A DNA stretch of 64,000 nt, from positions 124,001 to 188,000 of the forward strand of contig NZ_JPGL01000008.1 of NCBI RefSeq assembly GCF_000732615.1. The letters run 5' to 3'. The first letter of the stretch is position 1. The number at the start of each line of letters is the position of its first letter. The translations under genes were made by a program, and so were the position numbers. This document shows positions 45,567 through 54,406 of the stretch, in pieces. Source of the DNA: Burkholderia paludis (GTDB lineage: Bacteria > Pseudomonadota > Gammaproteobacteria > Burkholderiales > Burkholderiaceae). Under the pieces are notes generated by a model, which saw nothing but the letters and a program-made list of their open reading frames with translations, was not told where the DNA came from and made no database searches.

Positions 45567-46958
45567 ATGTCCTCCACCGACTTGCCGCCCCTCAGCGCCT
45601 CATCCCGGGATGGATTGCCGACGCGACAACGGATCGCGGCGCTAATTGCCATTTCGCTTGCGGTTGCAATGGCCAACCTCGATACGGCCATCACCAATAC
45701 GGCACTGCCAACCATTGCGACCAGCATCGGCGCCGACCCGTCGTCCGTGATCTGGGTGGTCAATGCATATCAATTGGCGATGATCGCAACACTGCTTCCA
45801 TTTGCATCGCTGGGAGAGATCACCGGGCATCGACGCATCTATATTGCGGGCCTTGTATTGTTCACGTTGAGTTCGCTTGCCTGCGGCCTCGCATGGTCGC
45901 TTTCTTCGCTCGCCACGGCGCGCGCGTTGCAAGGCGTCGGCGCGGCCGCCATCATGAGCGTCAACACCGCCCTCATTCGCTTCTCGTATCCAGCCAAACT
46001 ACTCGGGCGCGGAGTGGGATTGAACGCACTCGTCGTTGCGGTTTCATTCACGGTCGGCCCAACCGTGGCATCGGCAATTCTTTCCATCGCATCGTGGCAC
46101 TGGCTGTTCCTGGTCAATGTGCCGGTCGGCTTGCTTTCCATCGCGATGGCCGCCGGCACATTGCCGGTCACCCATCGCGCACGGCATCGTTTTGATGCCG
46201 TCGCAGCTTTGCTCTGTGCATTTTTTTTTGCACTCCTCATACTTGGACTCGGAACGATTTCGCACGACGGCATGACGCCGACTATCGCCGCCGAATGGAT
46301 CGGCGCCGCCGTATGCGGCTATGCGCTGCTGAAACGCCAGGCCAATCACCCCGCTCCGATGCTGGCGGTCGACCTGTTCCGTCGCCCCGTCTTTTCGTTG
46401 TCCGCCCTTACATCGGTCTGCTCGTTCTCGACGCAAGGCCTAGCGTTCGTCTCGCTGCCGTTTTTCCTGCAGATCGGCCTCGGGAACAATCAGGTCGAGA
46501 CCGGTTTCCTGATGACGCCGTGGCCGGCCGTCGTTGCAATCATGGCGCCCGTCGCCGGGCGGCTCGCGGATCGATACCCAGCGGGCATCCTCGGCACCAT
46601 CGGCCTCTTCACACTCTCCCTCGGCATGGCTTCGCTGGCCACGCTACCACACGCGCCGTCGACACTCGACATTGCGTGGCGAATGCTATTGTGCGGTGCC
46701 GGATTCGGTTTTTTCCAGGCCCCCAATCTCAAGGCGCTGATGGGCAGCGCCCCGCCCGAGCGCAGCGGCGGCGCCAGCGGCATAGTCGCGACGGCGCGAC
46801 TGCTGGGGCAAACGCTAGGTGCCGCGCTGGTTGCACTGTGCTTTCACGTCGCGGGGACAAACGGCCCGATCGTCGCACTCTGGGCTGGCAGTGCTTTCGC
46901 GCTGCTCGGCACCGTGGCCAGTTGCCTTCGATTGTTGCCGGACCGGCAACCTGCATGA
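45567..46958 (+). CDS. DHA2-type MFS exporter
   Basis: A 463-residue integral membrane protein with about 14 hydrophobic segments. The MFS signatures of the drug:H+ antiporter 2 family are present: LDTAITNTALPTIA in helix 1, and LGEITGHRRIYIAG at the helix 2-3 loop. It opens a plus-strand run with the ArgG-like and FAH-like genes. The 193-base gap to the next gene allows a separate promoter there. In a biosynthetic locus such a transporter commonly exports the product and gives self-resistance; that role here is inferred. The nearest upstream feature is the IS3 element, 260 bases away. Confidence 0.87.
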   Translation: MSSTDLPPLSASSRDGLPTRQRIAALIAISLAVAMANLDTAITNTALPTIATSIGADPSSVIWVVNAYQLAMIATLLPFASLGEITGHRRIYIAGLVLFTLSSLACGLAWSLSSLATARALQGVGAAAIMSVNTALIRFSYPAKLLGRGVGLNALVVAVSFTVGPTVASAILSIASWHWLFLVNVPVGLLSIAMAAGTLPVTHRARHRFDAVAALLCAFFFALLILGLGTISHDGMTPTIAAEWIGAAVCGYALLKRQANHPAPMLAVDLFRRPVFSLSALTSVCSFSTQGLAFVSLPFFLQIGLGNNQVETGFLMTPWPAVVAIMAPVAGRLADRYPAGILGTIGLFTLSLGMASLATLPHAPSTLDIAWRMLLCGAGFGFFQAPNLKALMGSAPPERSGGASGIVATARLLGQTLGAALVALCFHVAGTNGPIVALWAGSAFALLGTVASCLRLLPDRQPA

Positions 46959-47151
46959 CGCGAGCCGTTCGGCCTTGCCGCATCACAGTTTCGACGTCGG
47001 CATGACCGGCCGCGGCAGCCAACTTTCACCGCCTGATCCGACTCGCGCACTTGCCGCCGCCCGTGCCGTATTGCGACGAGCAACGGTCGCGGCCTCGCAG
47101 TACGACCGTCGGAAATGCCGTCCGACGATCCATTCAACGCCAAGGAACATT

Positions 47152-48417
47152 ATGAAGACGCAACATCGAATTCGAAGCCTTGCCGATCTGGAATACGTGT
47201 CCCGCACCTGCAAGCATGTCCTGACCTTGTTCAGCGGCGGCGTCGACAGCAGTTATGTGCTGATGGAACTGGCAAAGCATCGCAGCCTCGAGGTAACAGC
47301 CTTGACCGTCGATCTCGGCGACGGCGTCAATCGCGACGATCTCAAACTGATTGCATCGCATTTCGGCGCGAAATCGCTGGTCATCGACGGACGCCAGACT
47401 TTCGCTCGCGATGCGGTGTTGCCGGCGTTACGCTGCAATGCCCAGTACATGGCGATGTATCCAATTAGTTCGTCGTTGTCGCGACCAGTCATTTGCCGCA
47501 TCGCGGTCGATCAGGCCGCGAAGCTCGGATGCGATGCCATCGTACACACGGCTAATCAGTCGCAGAACAGCCTGCGCCGGCTGAACGGGGCGCTGCATCA
47601 GTTGGGATTCGACGGATTCCACGGCAGCCCCTATGAATACTCGGCGCTGACACGCGAGGAGAAAATCGCAGAGCTGCGCCGGTTCGGGCTCACCGCGTTT
47701 CAGGCGCGTGGCATGAGTGGTGACGCAAACCTCTGGTGCCGGGAATTCGAATCCGGATCACTCGACAATCCGGAGGCCTTCCACGTACCGGATGAACTGT
47801 TCACGTGGACGGCAAAGCGAACCCGCTCCGCCTCGCGAAGCAGCCTTTCCGTCCGCTTCGACCAGGGAACACCGGTGGCAATCGACGACGCCGAGCTTCC
47901 CCTGGTCGACCTGATCGCCCGGTTGAACGACCGTATCGGTTCGTACGGCATCGGACGCTATTGCGGCCTGGAACATCTGGACGACGGAGAAAAGGTATTG
48001 GAAGTTCGCGAGGCGCCGGCCGCGCACCTCCTGATGAATGCCTATCGCCACCTCGAAATGGCCACGCTCGACCCTGAACTGCTGCGGGAAAAACTGTCGC
48101 TGGAGCAGATCTGGGTTCGCGAAGCAATCGAGGGACGATGGTTTGCCGACCTGCGACGCACCATCGACCAATTCATCAGCCACCAAGCCAGCGCCATCAC
48201 CGGTGTCGTGAAATACTTGCTGCGCGATGGAGCAGCCGATGTTTGCGCCATCCGTGCGGCCAAGCCGCGCTACCTGACCGACCGCGACAGTTGGGAAAAG
48301 CAGGCCGCACGTGTTCGGGGAGCACGCAGTTTGCGTGAGCTGCACGACAATGCGGCGACAGACTCCACCCGCGAACCCGAGGAACACCGCTCGGGCGAAC
48401 TGGAAACGCTCGAGTAA
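47152..48417 (+). CDS. argininosuccinate-synthase-like ATP-dependent ligase
   Basis: A 421-residue protein of the ArgG fold. The ATP PP-loop is LFSGGVDSSYV near the N-terminus, and the family string GDANLWCREFESGSLDNP matches the ArgG DANLWGRSIEGG region. ArgG adenylates citrulline and joins it to aspartate. Here the substrate loop that in ArgG reads HGATGKGNDQVRFE is replaced by HTANQSQNSLRRLNG, so the substrates are probably different. ATG 47152 has AAGGA at good spacing; the frame is open 111 codons upstream, but that stretch has no ArgG similarity. It sits between the MFS exporter and the FAH-like gene. I infer a ligase acting on a pathway intermediate, not arginine biosynthesis. Confidence 0.82.
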   Translation: MKTQHRIRSLADLEYVSRTCKHVLTLFSGGVDSSYVLMELAKHRSLEVTALTVDLGDGVNRDDLKLIASHFGAKSLVIDGRQTFARDAVLPALRCNAQYMAMYPISSSLSRPVICRIAVDQAAKLGCDAIVHTANQSQNSLRRLNGALHQLGFDGFHGSPYEYSALTREEKIAELRRFGLTAFQARGMSGDANLWCREFESGSLDNPEAFHVPDELFTWTAKRTRSASRSSLSVRFDQGTPVAIDDAELPLVDLIARLNDRIGSYGIGRYCGLEHLDDGEKVLEVREAPAAHLLMNAYRHLEMATLDPELLREKLSLEQIWVREAIEGRWFADLRRTIDQFISHQASAITGVVKYLLRDGAADVCAIRAAKPRYLTDRDSWEKQAARVRGARSLRELHDNAATDSTREPEEHRSGELETLE

Positions 48418-48454
48418 CCGCGTGACTCACGCCTTGCATGCAACACACTTCGAC

Positions 48455-49210
48455 ATGGCAAACGCGCGACCGATCATGGGCTCCGGGATGGCAAGTTCCG
48501 CGTCGCCGGCACACCTGAAACTGCTCCTCCGCGGCACGGAGCGCTGCATCGACATCCATCGCGCTTTCGAGATCGATCGCAACTTCAATGTTCCGCCGCA
48601 CAAGCGGACGGACGATACCGTGTTTCGCGCGCGCGACATGCGTACGATCGTTTCGCTGGAGCGTGGCATGTCATGTCCGGCCGGTGTCGCCGTCTCGTGT
48701 CAGATCGAAATATTTGCCGTAATCGGCGAGCCCGCGCCCAGCATGCCGCTGTCGGGGTCCCACCCGCAAGTGTCGGCTTACGGGGTTGCCGTTCATTTCG
48801 TCGCGTCCCTCTCTGAGAGGCCATCCGGAGCGTCGGGATCTGCGCCGACGATTCGCCAGACGGGCTGCAGCATGCCCGTTGCAGCCACCACCTTCGAGTG
48901 CGAAAACAATTTGCTGTGGCTGGACGTGAACAATCGACCGGTTCTCGAGGCGACGTTGGGCGATATGTCATGGCAGATCCCGGAATTGCTCACCAACTGC
49001 GGCCGGCAGCGGCAGATGAGCCCAGGAGATCTTGTTTTCACCGGCGCCACTCAACCCGCCCTACTCGTCAAGCCCGGTGACGTACTGCGTGGCGGGGTGG
49101 AGGGATTGTCGCGATTCTGCCTGTGCATCAGCAGCACTGCCACCGGCCAGCACGTGCAGATCGCAAACGTCACAACCGGTACGACCATGCGATCAGATCG
49201 AAGTTGCTGA
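48455..49210 (+). CDS. FAH-fold (fumarylacetoacetase-family) protein, degenerate
   Basis: About 251 residues. The C-terminus MSPGDLVFTGATQPALLVKP, then GDVLRGGVEG, is the hallmark of the fumarylacetoacetate hydrolase family (fumarylpyruvate hydrolases, 2-oxo-acid hydratases and decarboxylases). IEIFAVIGE corresponds to the strand with the metal-binding Glu pair, but one acid is replaced (CQIE for YEVE). The Asp usually in the VANDVSAR segment appears as His (VAVHFVAS). Metal binding may be altered. The start is uncertain: GTG 48422 directly follows the ArgG-like stop, and ATG 48455 and 48476 are alternatives. Coupling to the ArgG-like gene suggests joint action. What reaction it performs is unknown. 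Confidence 0.68.
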   Translation: MANARPIMGSGMASSASPAHLKLLLRGTERCIDIHRAFEIDRNFNVPPHKRTDDTVFRARDMRTIVSLERGMSCPAGVAVSCQIEIFAVIGEPAPSMPLSGSHPQVSAYGVAVHFVASLSERPSGASGSAPTIRQTGCSMPVAATTFECENNLLWLDVNNRPVLEATLGDMSWQIPELLTNCGRQRQMSPGDLVFTGATQPALLVKPGDVLRGGVEGLSRFCLCISSTATGQHVQIANVTTGTTMRSDRSC

Positions 49211-49284
49211 CACCCCCCCGGCTCTGATCGCACTGTCGCGGAGCCGGTCGAATGCAACGCACACGGCATGGCTCGCGTCGTCGA

Positions 49285-50766
49285 CTATCGCATCACGAAC
49301 GGATTGTCGGGACTGCCCGAGCCGGAATAGATCCACGTCGTCTTGGTCTGCAGGTACTCCTTGATCATCTCGTACCCGCTCTCTCGACCGATACCGCTTT
49401 GTTTGTACCCGCCGAACGGCGCAAGATAACTGACCGCGCGATAAGAGTTGACCCACACCGTCCCGGCCTCGAGATTCCGCGTCATGCGCAGCGCCTTGCC
49501 CATGCTGGTCGTCCAGACACCAGCGGCGAGACCATACGGACTGTCGTTTGCGATGGCGACCGCATCCTCCTCGGTCTTGAATGGAATGACGGACAGTACG
49601 GGACCGAAGACTTCCTGTCTCGCAATCCGCATATCGTTAGAAACATCACGGAAAATCGTGGGCTCGATGAAGAAACCATGCTTCGCATCGCCGCCCTTGA
49701 ACGGGCGGCCGCCCAGTGCAAGCCGTGCGCCGTCGTCCAGCCCCATCTCGATGCAGGACAGCACACGCTCGTACTGCGGTCGATTGGCGATGGGGCCGAC
49801 CTGCGTCGCATCCTCCATCGGGTTTCCCAGTACGGCCGCCCCGCTCGCTTCTACCAGCCGCCGCGTAAATTCATCGTAGATCGACTCCTGAAGCAGGAGG
49901 CGCGATCCGGCCATGCAGGTTTGCCCGCCTGCAGCGAAGATGCCCGAGATCGCCCCAGCAATCGCCTGTTCCGCATCGGCGTCGGCAAAGACGATGTTCG
50001 GCAACTTGCCACCCAGTTCCATCGTTACGTGCTTGAATCCCCTCGCGGCCTGCTCGTTCACTCTGCGCCCTGTCGAATCGGAGCCGGTGAACGCGATCTT
50101 GGCGACGCGACTGTCGCTCGTCAACGCATCTCCGATCTCGGACCCGTAGCCGGATACGACGTTGACGACCCCGGGAGGAAATCCGGCTTGCTCAAACAAG
50201 GCCGCGAACTCCAGCGTCGATGCCGTCGCATGCTCCGACGGCTTGATCACGAACGTATTGCCGGCCGCCAGACCCGGCGCCAGTTTCCAGGTCAGCAGCA
50301 GAAGCGGTGAATTCCACGCGGTAATGGCGAGCACCACGCCGAGCGGCTCGTATCGCGTAAACGTCAGATAGTCCGGCTTGTCGATCGGGAGCACGCTGCC
50401 CTCGATCTTGTCGGCCAGGCCGCCATAGTAGTGGAACCATTCAGGGATGTATCGAAGTTGACCACGCATCTCGGTGATCAACTTGCCGTTGTCCATGACT
50501 TCGGTGCGTGCCAGCGCCTCGGCGTTTTCCTTGATCAGATCGGCTACTCGGCGCAGCAACGCGCCCCGCCGACTCGCGTTGAGCGACGACCACGCATCGC
50601 TTCGGAATGCGCGGCTGGCAGCATCGATTGCGCGCCTCGCGTCATACTCGTTGCTTCGCGGAATCTCGCACCAGGCCTCGCCCTTGTAGGGATCGACACT
50701 GGCTAGCCATGCATTGGAATCAGGACCGACAAAAGCCCCATCGATATAGTTCAGATAACGTTTCAT
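49285..50766 (-). CDS. NAD(P)+-dependent aldehyde dehydrogenase
   Basis: A 493-residue ALDH-superfamily enzyme of normal length. The catalytic Glu is in TMELGGK, the nucleophile Cys in GGQTCMAGS, and the nucleotide region FTGSDSTGRRV. The C-terminus has PFGGYKQSGIGRESG. It oxidises an aldehyde to an acid in the cytoplasm. It is divergent from the decarboxylase genes across a 1-kb gap and convergent with the FAH-like gene. The split TPP decarboxylase next door would make an aldehyde from a 2-oxo acid, so an aldehyde product is a reasonable substrate. That link is inference; the enzyme family is certain. Confidence 0.93.
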   Translation of the reverse strand: MKRYLNYIDGAFVGPDSNAWLASVDPYKGEAWCEIPRSNEYDARRAIDAASRAFRSDAWSSLNASRRGALLRRVADLIKENAEALARTEVMDNGKLITEMRGQLRYIPEWFHYYGGLADKIEGSVLPIDKPDYLTFTRYEPLGVVLAITAWNSPLLLLTWKLAPGLAAGNTFVIKPSEHATASTLEFAALFEQAGFPPGVVNVVSGYGSEIGDALTSDSRVAKIAFTGSDSTGRRVNEQAARGFKHVTMELGGKLPNIVFADADAEQAIAGAISGIFAAGGQTCMAGSRLLLQESIYDEFTRRLVEASGAAVLGNPMEDATQVGPIANRPQYERVLSCIEMGLDDGARLALGGRPFKGGDAKHGFFIEPTIFRDVSNDMRIARQEVFGPVLSVIPFKTEEDAVAIANDSPYGLAAGVWTTSMGKALRMTRNLEAGTVWVNSYRAVSYLAPFGGYKQSGIGRESGYEMIKEYLQTKTTWIYSGSGSPDNPFVMR

Positions 50767-51789
50767 GCGTGGTCTAAGAGGTGAGCCTCGCCGGCCTGCG
50801 AGTCTGTGAACGGGCTTCCTTCGGTGGCCGCTTGTTCGTCAAAGGAAGTGATGCGTGAAGCAGTCATATGCACCAAATGGCCGACTCCCGAGACTGACCG
50901 ATTGTGATCGCGGATCGCCAACGCCAACAACGACGGCGCAATCGAAACCACGCGGGCCGGGCGACCTCGCGACGGCCACCCTTACCAGCATTCAGGATTA
51001 CGTCGACAGACACCAGGAATAATTCACGATTCAACCTAAATCGATCTCTCGCATACCGCCATTTATTGAAAGCATAAGCGCACCCGCCGCATCATCAATA
51101 TGACGCCGGGAAATCCTGAAATACTAAAAATATCTAAATCAGGATTAAAGATTGCAGTTTTTCCTCGGCTTTGGCAACCGGATTCCCGGAAATCAACGAT
51201 TCAATCGAATCGGAGGCGCATGCGGACTGCGAAGCCGTCGCCGGCAGAACGGCCGGATGCTGCCGATATGCCGCCGTCCCTTTCGTAGCCCACCTAGGTC
51301 ACGGTGTTCGCATGCCACTTCGACCGGATCCCGTGCCCTCAACTGGAGCACCGCCCGGCTTCCAACACGGCGTGCGTTCATCCTCTCGCGACAATACCGT
51401 CGAGATTTACATCCAGCAAATAAATAACGGTATCAAAAATATCAATTTCAAATATTTTATTTAAACGTTTATGATTGCCCTCCTGGATGCATCAAGCGAG
51501 ACCATTGATCGATTCCCAAGCCGATCAAGCAGTCTTATTGCGAAAATTCACCATTACCGAAAACCATCTCTCTTGCCTGTTTCATTGAAAGCAAATCGTC
51601 GGTTTTTCCGGCTCAACGTTGATTTCGCGATATGGGACGTAACCGACACATCCCCAAGAAGGGATGCGCGATGCAATGCCCCGCAACCATGTTCCGGGAG
51701 ACGCACACAACTTGTGCACAACAAGACGTTTTGTAATACCCCAACCATGCGAGTACAGATCAACCCGCTCGCTTTCCGAGGTACGAAGA
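50767..51789. other. 1-kb AT-richer divergent intergenic region
   Basis: No gene is recognisable between the aldehyde dehydrogenase and the first decarboxylase subunit. Short frames exist but look like chance. Bases 51060-51170 and 51410-51620 are clearly AT-richer than the rest of the window, with runs such as AAATATTTTATTTAAAC near 51450. This is a probable divergent promoter/regulatory region for the locus and a plausible target of the LysR regulator at 56 kb. I cannot place a specific promoter or LysR box. Confidence 0.5.
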
Positions 51790-52362
51790 ATGCAGACGTC
51801 ACACCCCACCTCGAACGTCGAGTCGTACGACTTCGGCACCCCGGGCGATGCGGCCGAATGGCCTGACGAGATTTATGCGCTGTTGAAAAGGTTCAACGTC
51901 CGGCAAACCGCCTATGTACCCGACGCCGGCCTTGCCCGATTAATCGAGAGACTCGATGCTGATGATTCGATCCGAACGCTGCCCTTGACGACCGAGGAAG
52001 AGGGGGTCGGTGTGATCGCAGGTGCATGGCTGGGCGGACAACGTGCAGTGCTGCTGATGCAGTCGTCCGGCGTCGGAAACTGCGTCAATCTGTTTTCGCT
52101 GATCCGCAGTTGCACGATGCCGGCCGTCATCCTCGTGACCATGCGGGGGGAATGGGGAGAGTTTGTCCCGTGGCAGATTCCGATGGGACAGGCTGCACGC
52201 CAGTGCTTCGAACTGTTCGATTTCGCCGTCATCCATGCCGCAACGGCAGAAGACATCGCCCCGAGCGTCGAGGCCGCACTCAAGATGGCTTTCTACGGCT
52301 ACAAGGCAACCGCCGTGCTCATTTCACAGCGCGTGATCGGTGCCAAATCGTTCGGAAAATGA
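51790..52362 (+). CDS. TPP-dependent 2-oxoacid decarboxylase, alpha (PYR) subunit
   Basis: A 190-residue protein matching the N-terminal (pyrimidine-binding) half of thiamine-diphosphate decarboxylases, as found in split sulfopyruvate decarboxylase (ComD) and phosphonopyruvate decarboxylases. The catalytic Glu region is TEEEGVGVIAGAWLGGQRAV, followed by LLMQSSGVGN. The ATG at 51790 has GAGG upstream; the open frame before it lacks similarity. The beta subunit follows 189 bases downstream. Together they would decarboxylate a 2-oxo acid with a charged group to an aldehyde. No PEP mutase or sulfopyruvate-forming gene is in the window, so neither substrate can be claimed. Confidence 0.83.
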   Translation: MQTSHPTSNVESYDFGTPGDAAEWPDEIYALLKRFNVRQTAYVPDAGLARLIERLDADDSIRTLPLTTEEEGVGVIAGAWLGGQRAVLLMQSSGVGNCVNLFSLIRSCTMPAVILVTMRGEWGEFVPWQIPMGQAARQCFELFDFAVIHAATAEDIAPSVEAALKMAFYGYKATAVLISQRVIGAKSFGK

Positions 52363-52551
52363 TGAACCTGGTCGCTTCGGCTTCACACGGCGGCCGGTGC
52401 GGCAACATTGGGGGATCGATTCAGGCCTGTCGAAAGCCATCGATCGGCTCGCCTGTCATCGACCCGATCGGACCGATACCCGAGTTTCCCACGTCTGCCG
52501 TCTGACCGTTCGCACCTTCGAAACCGGACAAAGCACCGCCAAGGAAAACCG

Positions 52552-53157
52552 ATGCCTGAAAACGTGATGTTGAATGGGTTACTGGAACGTCGCTGGGTCG
52601 TATCGACGTTGCTCGAATTTCGCGAGAATCTCCTCGTGATCGGCGGCCTGGGGTCGGCAGTGTGGGACATTACCGCCGCCGGCGATCATCCGCTCAACTT
52701 CCCCGTCTGGGGTGCGATGGGAGCCGCTTCCACGGTCGGCCTCGGACTCGCACTCGCCCAGCCCGAGCGCCCCGTGCTCGTCGTCACCGGGGATGGCGAG
52801 ATGCTGATGCAACTCGGCGCGCTCGCCACCATCGGCGTACAGCAACCGCGGAACCTTTCGATTGTCGTACTCGACAACGAATGCTATTGCGAAACCGGCA
52901 GGCAACGCACCCATACCGCCAGCGGAGTCGACCTAGCAGGCGTAGCGCGGGCATGTGGCATCGAGCGCGCATCGGTAACCCGTACACCCCAGGAAGTGAA
53001 CGAACTTCGCTACTCGGTGCATTCACGCAACGGCCCACTGTTTTCGCAGGTCAAGATCGCGGCGAACAAGCCGCCCCTCGTCATGCCACCTCGAGACGGG
53101 TCCTACCTCAAGGATCGATTCAGGACGGCGCTACTTGGAAACATCGCGCTGGACTAG
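52552..53157 (+). CDS. TPP-dependent 2-oxoacid decarboxylase, beta (PP) subunit
   Basis: A 201-residue partner of the previous gene, matching the diphosphate-binding half of TPP decarboxylases (ComE-like). The TPP/Mg motif is GDGEMLMQLGALATI followed by the closing DNECY, and GAMGAASTVGLGLALA precedes it. AAGGA lies before the ATG at 52552. Two separate subunits instead of one 370-residue chain is the ComDE arrangement. The 189-base gap between the two genes is unusually long for a heteromeric enzyme and holds no gene I can support. Confidence 0.85.
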   Translation: MPENVMLNGLLERRWVVSTLLEFRENLLVIGGLGSAVWDITAAGDHPLNFPVWGAMGAASTVGLGLALAQPERPVLVVTGDGEMLMQLGALATIGVQQPRNLSIVVLDNECYCETGRQRTHTASGVDLAGVARACGIERASVTRTPQEVNELRYSVHSRNGPLFSQVKIAANKPPLVMPPRDGSYLKDRFRTALLGNIALD

Positions 53158-53404
53158 GTATTGCCGCATGCCGATGCGTGGCAGCTTCAGGACAATGAGC
53201 GGCAGCCGGTCGTGCGGTTCAGGCTATTCCATTACTCACTCTATTTCACCGTAGTACTAACTTGAATGCAGAGAGTCTCGGATGATCGATCGTCAAGATC
53301 TGCGTCCCACCTCGCTTCGCGCTTCACGCATGGCCGCCAAAGTACCGGCGGCATCAACCAGCCATCCGGTAATCGTTTTTCATTCATTTGTTGAAGGAGA
53401 TGTG

Positions 53405-54265
53405 ATGATTTCTGCTCAGCAAGCCCAGTTCTATGCCCGCCATGGATTCGTGGTAGTCGAAAACGTGCTCGGACAGGAGAAAATCGACGAAGCCATCCGT
53501 GCAATCGATGAACTGCTCGACCCGAGCAATCTCGGCAAGGCATTCGAGATGGAGCCCCAGGACGGTTCGACCGTCCGGCGCATCTGGTCACCAACGCAGA
53601 AGCACGACGTGTTCGAACGTCTTGCCGCCGATCCTGCGGTGCTCGACTGCGTACAGCAGTTGATCGGCGACGACGTGCTGTTCCACTACAGCAAAATCAA
53701 CATGAAGGGCCCGAAAGTTGGCAGCATCGTGAAGTGGCATCAGGATTTTTCGTACTACCCTCATACGAACTCGGACCTAGTGACCGCATTGATTTTCCTC
53801 GACGACGCGACGCGGGAAAACGGCTGCCTGCGCGTCGTCCCCGGCTCCCATCGCCGCGGACTCCGATCGCACGACATCGACGGCCACTTTCGCGGCACAG
53901 TGTCGGACGTCGTCGAATCGGAAGCCGTTGATGTCGAAGTCAAGGCGGGCAGCGTACTGTTCCTGCATTGCCTGACGCTGCACGCGTCCGAACGGAACAC
54001 GTCCAAACTCCCGCGCCGGACATTCCTGCCGGCTTACCGGGCAGCCGACGCGTTTCCGATCTACTTCGGCCCGCACGCTGCCCACAACGAGCCGGGCGTT
54101 CGACTGTTGCGCGGCCAACCGGCCCGCATGGCGCGAGTGGAAGCCGGCCTGCACTACCTGCCGATCGCGGAGCGCGATTTCGGATCCCTCTATGAGGTGC
54201 AGGAAGGCTCTCACCTGAACAAACCGATGTCGGACATGAAAACGGCTGGTTATGCAGTTGCGTGA
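53405..54265 (+). CDS. PhyH-family Fe(II)/2-oxoglutarate dioxygenase
   Basis: A 286-residue phytanoyl-CoA-dioxygenase-like protein. Iron ligands are in VKWHQDFSYYPH (HxD) and LHCLTLHASERN (distal His); an Arg follows for 2-oxoglutarate. ATG 53405 has a strong GAAGGAG ribosome site. An in-frame upstream ATG at 53282 has none. Enzymes of this family hydroxylate or halogenate small molecules and free or carrier-bound amino acids; some act on phosphonates. It lies in the same-strand run with the TPP decarboxylase and the enolpyruvyl transferase, so it likely tailors the same intermediate. The substrate is unknown. Confidence 0.88.
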   Translation: MISAQQAQFYARHGFVVVENVLGQEKIDEAIRAIDELLDPSNLGKAFEMEPQDGSTVRRIWSPTQKHDVFERLAADPAVLDCVQQLIGDDVLFHYSKINMKGPKVGSIVKWHQDFSYYPHTNSDLVTALIFLDDATRENGCLRVVPGSHRRGLRSHDIDGHFRGTVSDVVESEAVDVEVKAGSVLFLHCLTLHASERNTSKLPRRTFLPAYRAADAFPIYFGPHAAHNEPGVRLLRGQPARMARVEAGLHYLPIAERDFGSLYEVQEGSHLNKPMSDMKTAGYAVA

Positions 54266-54406
54266 TGCGTCTGCGGGCCCTGGCGGCCGAGCCTACCCTC
54301 CGCCAGCGCCGCTGCCGGGCGACCCTGCCCCGGCAGCCGTTCGAGCAACGCTGATATCCGCATCGCCCCGATGTGAACGTAAACAACGAAGACAACCGAG
54401 GTCATC

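Noticed and set aside
46819..47151. Upstream extension of the ArgG-like gene into the MFS gene
   Set aside because: The text lacks ArgG similarity, overlaps the transporter, and a good ribosome site exists at ATG 47152.
51790..54265. Phosphonate biosynthesis (phosphonopyruvate decarboxylase plus PhyH dioxygenase)
   Set aside because: No PEP mutase or other phosphonate gene is present in the window, and the ArgG-like and EPSPS-like genes are not explained by it.
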